Source: Runella defluvii
GTDB taxonomy: Bacteria; Bacteroidota; Bacteroidia; Cytophagales; Spirosomataceae
DNA: 64,000 nucleotides
Assembly (NCBI RefSeq): GCF_014195535.1
Contig: NZ_JACIBY010000004.1
Span: 347,945-411,944, forward strand
Reading direction: 5' to 3'
Shown: positions 63,868 through 64,000 of the stretch, piece after piece
Layout: each line of letters begins with the position of its first letter
Position numbering within the stretch: the first letter of the stretch is position 1
Program-made: the position numbers and the translations under genes
The notes under the pieces: model-generated
The model's database searches: none
The model's input: only the letters and a program-made list of their open reading frames with translations
What the model was told of the DNA's origin: nothing

Positions 63868-64000
63868 TTAGTATTCCCACAAACCGTGCTCTAGTTCCAT
63901 CAATTCGTTTTCAACTTGAATTGATTTCCAAAGCGCTGATTTTTCGCTACCATAGATACTGATAAGGTCGCGATCCATTGGGTTTGAAAGTTTAGTAATA
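63868..64000 (-). CDS. 3' end of a minus-strand gene, possibly gldN-like
   Basis: The last 44 codons of a gene continuing beyond the window. The visible C-terminus reads NPMDRDLISIYGSEKSALWK, then SIQVENELMELEHGLWEY and a stop. An ending with an acidic helix and EH-LWEY reminds me of GldN/PorN, a T9SS and gliding protein, but this rests on memory of the family and too little sequence. The reading frame itself is supported by the stop lying just inside a bidirectional terminator. Confidence 0.5.
   Translation of the reverse strand, partial: ITKLSNPMDRDLISIYGSEKSALWKSIQVENELMELEHGLWEY

Noticed and set aside
1-64000. Insertion sequences, integrases, tRNA genes or phage attachment sites explaining the duplications
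   Set aside because: No transposase or recombinase motif, terminal inverted repeats with target duplication, or tRNA cloverleaf was seen. Homologous recombination between paralogues suffices.

Overview
The window looks like chromosome of a gliding-type Bacteroidetes, probably order Cytophagales. The basis is the many C-terminal type IX secretion system (T9SS) sorting domains, Bacteroidetes-type -7 promoter elements (TAnnTTTG), absence of Shine-Dalgarno sites, and FG-GAP, HYR and choice-of-anchor modules. The genus cannot be fixed from the sequence; Runella-like Spirosomaceae is only a guess.

About 52 kb of the 64 kb (roughly 81 %) is taken by seven giant secreted proteins, called G1 to G7 here: G1 2140-13515, G2 15692-24061, G3 24772-32034, G4 32079-37772, G5 38483-43708, G6 45653-49660, G7 51845-61927. 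All lie on the + strand. Each has a signal peptide, a different set of N-terminal modules (glycine-rich domain, polymorphic beta-helices, 21 FG-GAP blades, HYR domains, 97-residue or 89-residue repeats), then the same ~550-residue C-terminal region, a linker made of heptanucleotide repeats, and a T9SS type A sorting domain. The seven are paralogues that have exchanged segments; the shared 3' regions are mosaics.

Layout: 1-36 terminator of a gene outside the window; 88-1785 membrane-anchored TPR/HTH regulator, then G1; terminator; 13622-15523 AraC-type HTH/TM/TolB-like/TPR regulator, then G2; NTF2-like lipoprotein (24204) with G3 and G4 as a likely operon; duplicated lipoprotein (37915) with G5; a secreted protein without sorting domain (43949) with G6; terminator; a second TPR/HTH regulator (49801) and G7. 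The right end returns to ordinary chromosome: radC on the minus strand, a divergent family 2 glycosyltransferase, and the 3' end of a minus-strand gene whose tail vaguely recalls GldN.

Interpretation: this is a tandem array of exported, probably surface-exposed adhesin-like proteins. G1, G2 and G7 each follow directly after a gene for a membrane-spanning one-component regulator. Three promoters (before G2 and before both lipoproteins) share the same 21-bp direct-repeat operator at the same distance from the -7 box, so they are likely one regulon, plausibly of the AraC-type regulator at 13622. No transposase, tRNA, rRNA, CRISPR array or phage gene was seen.
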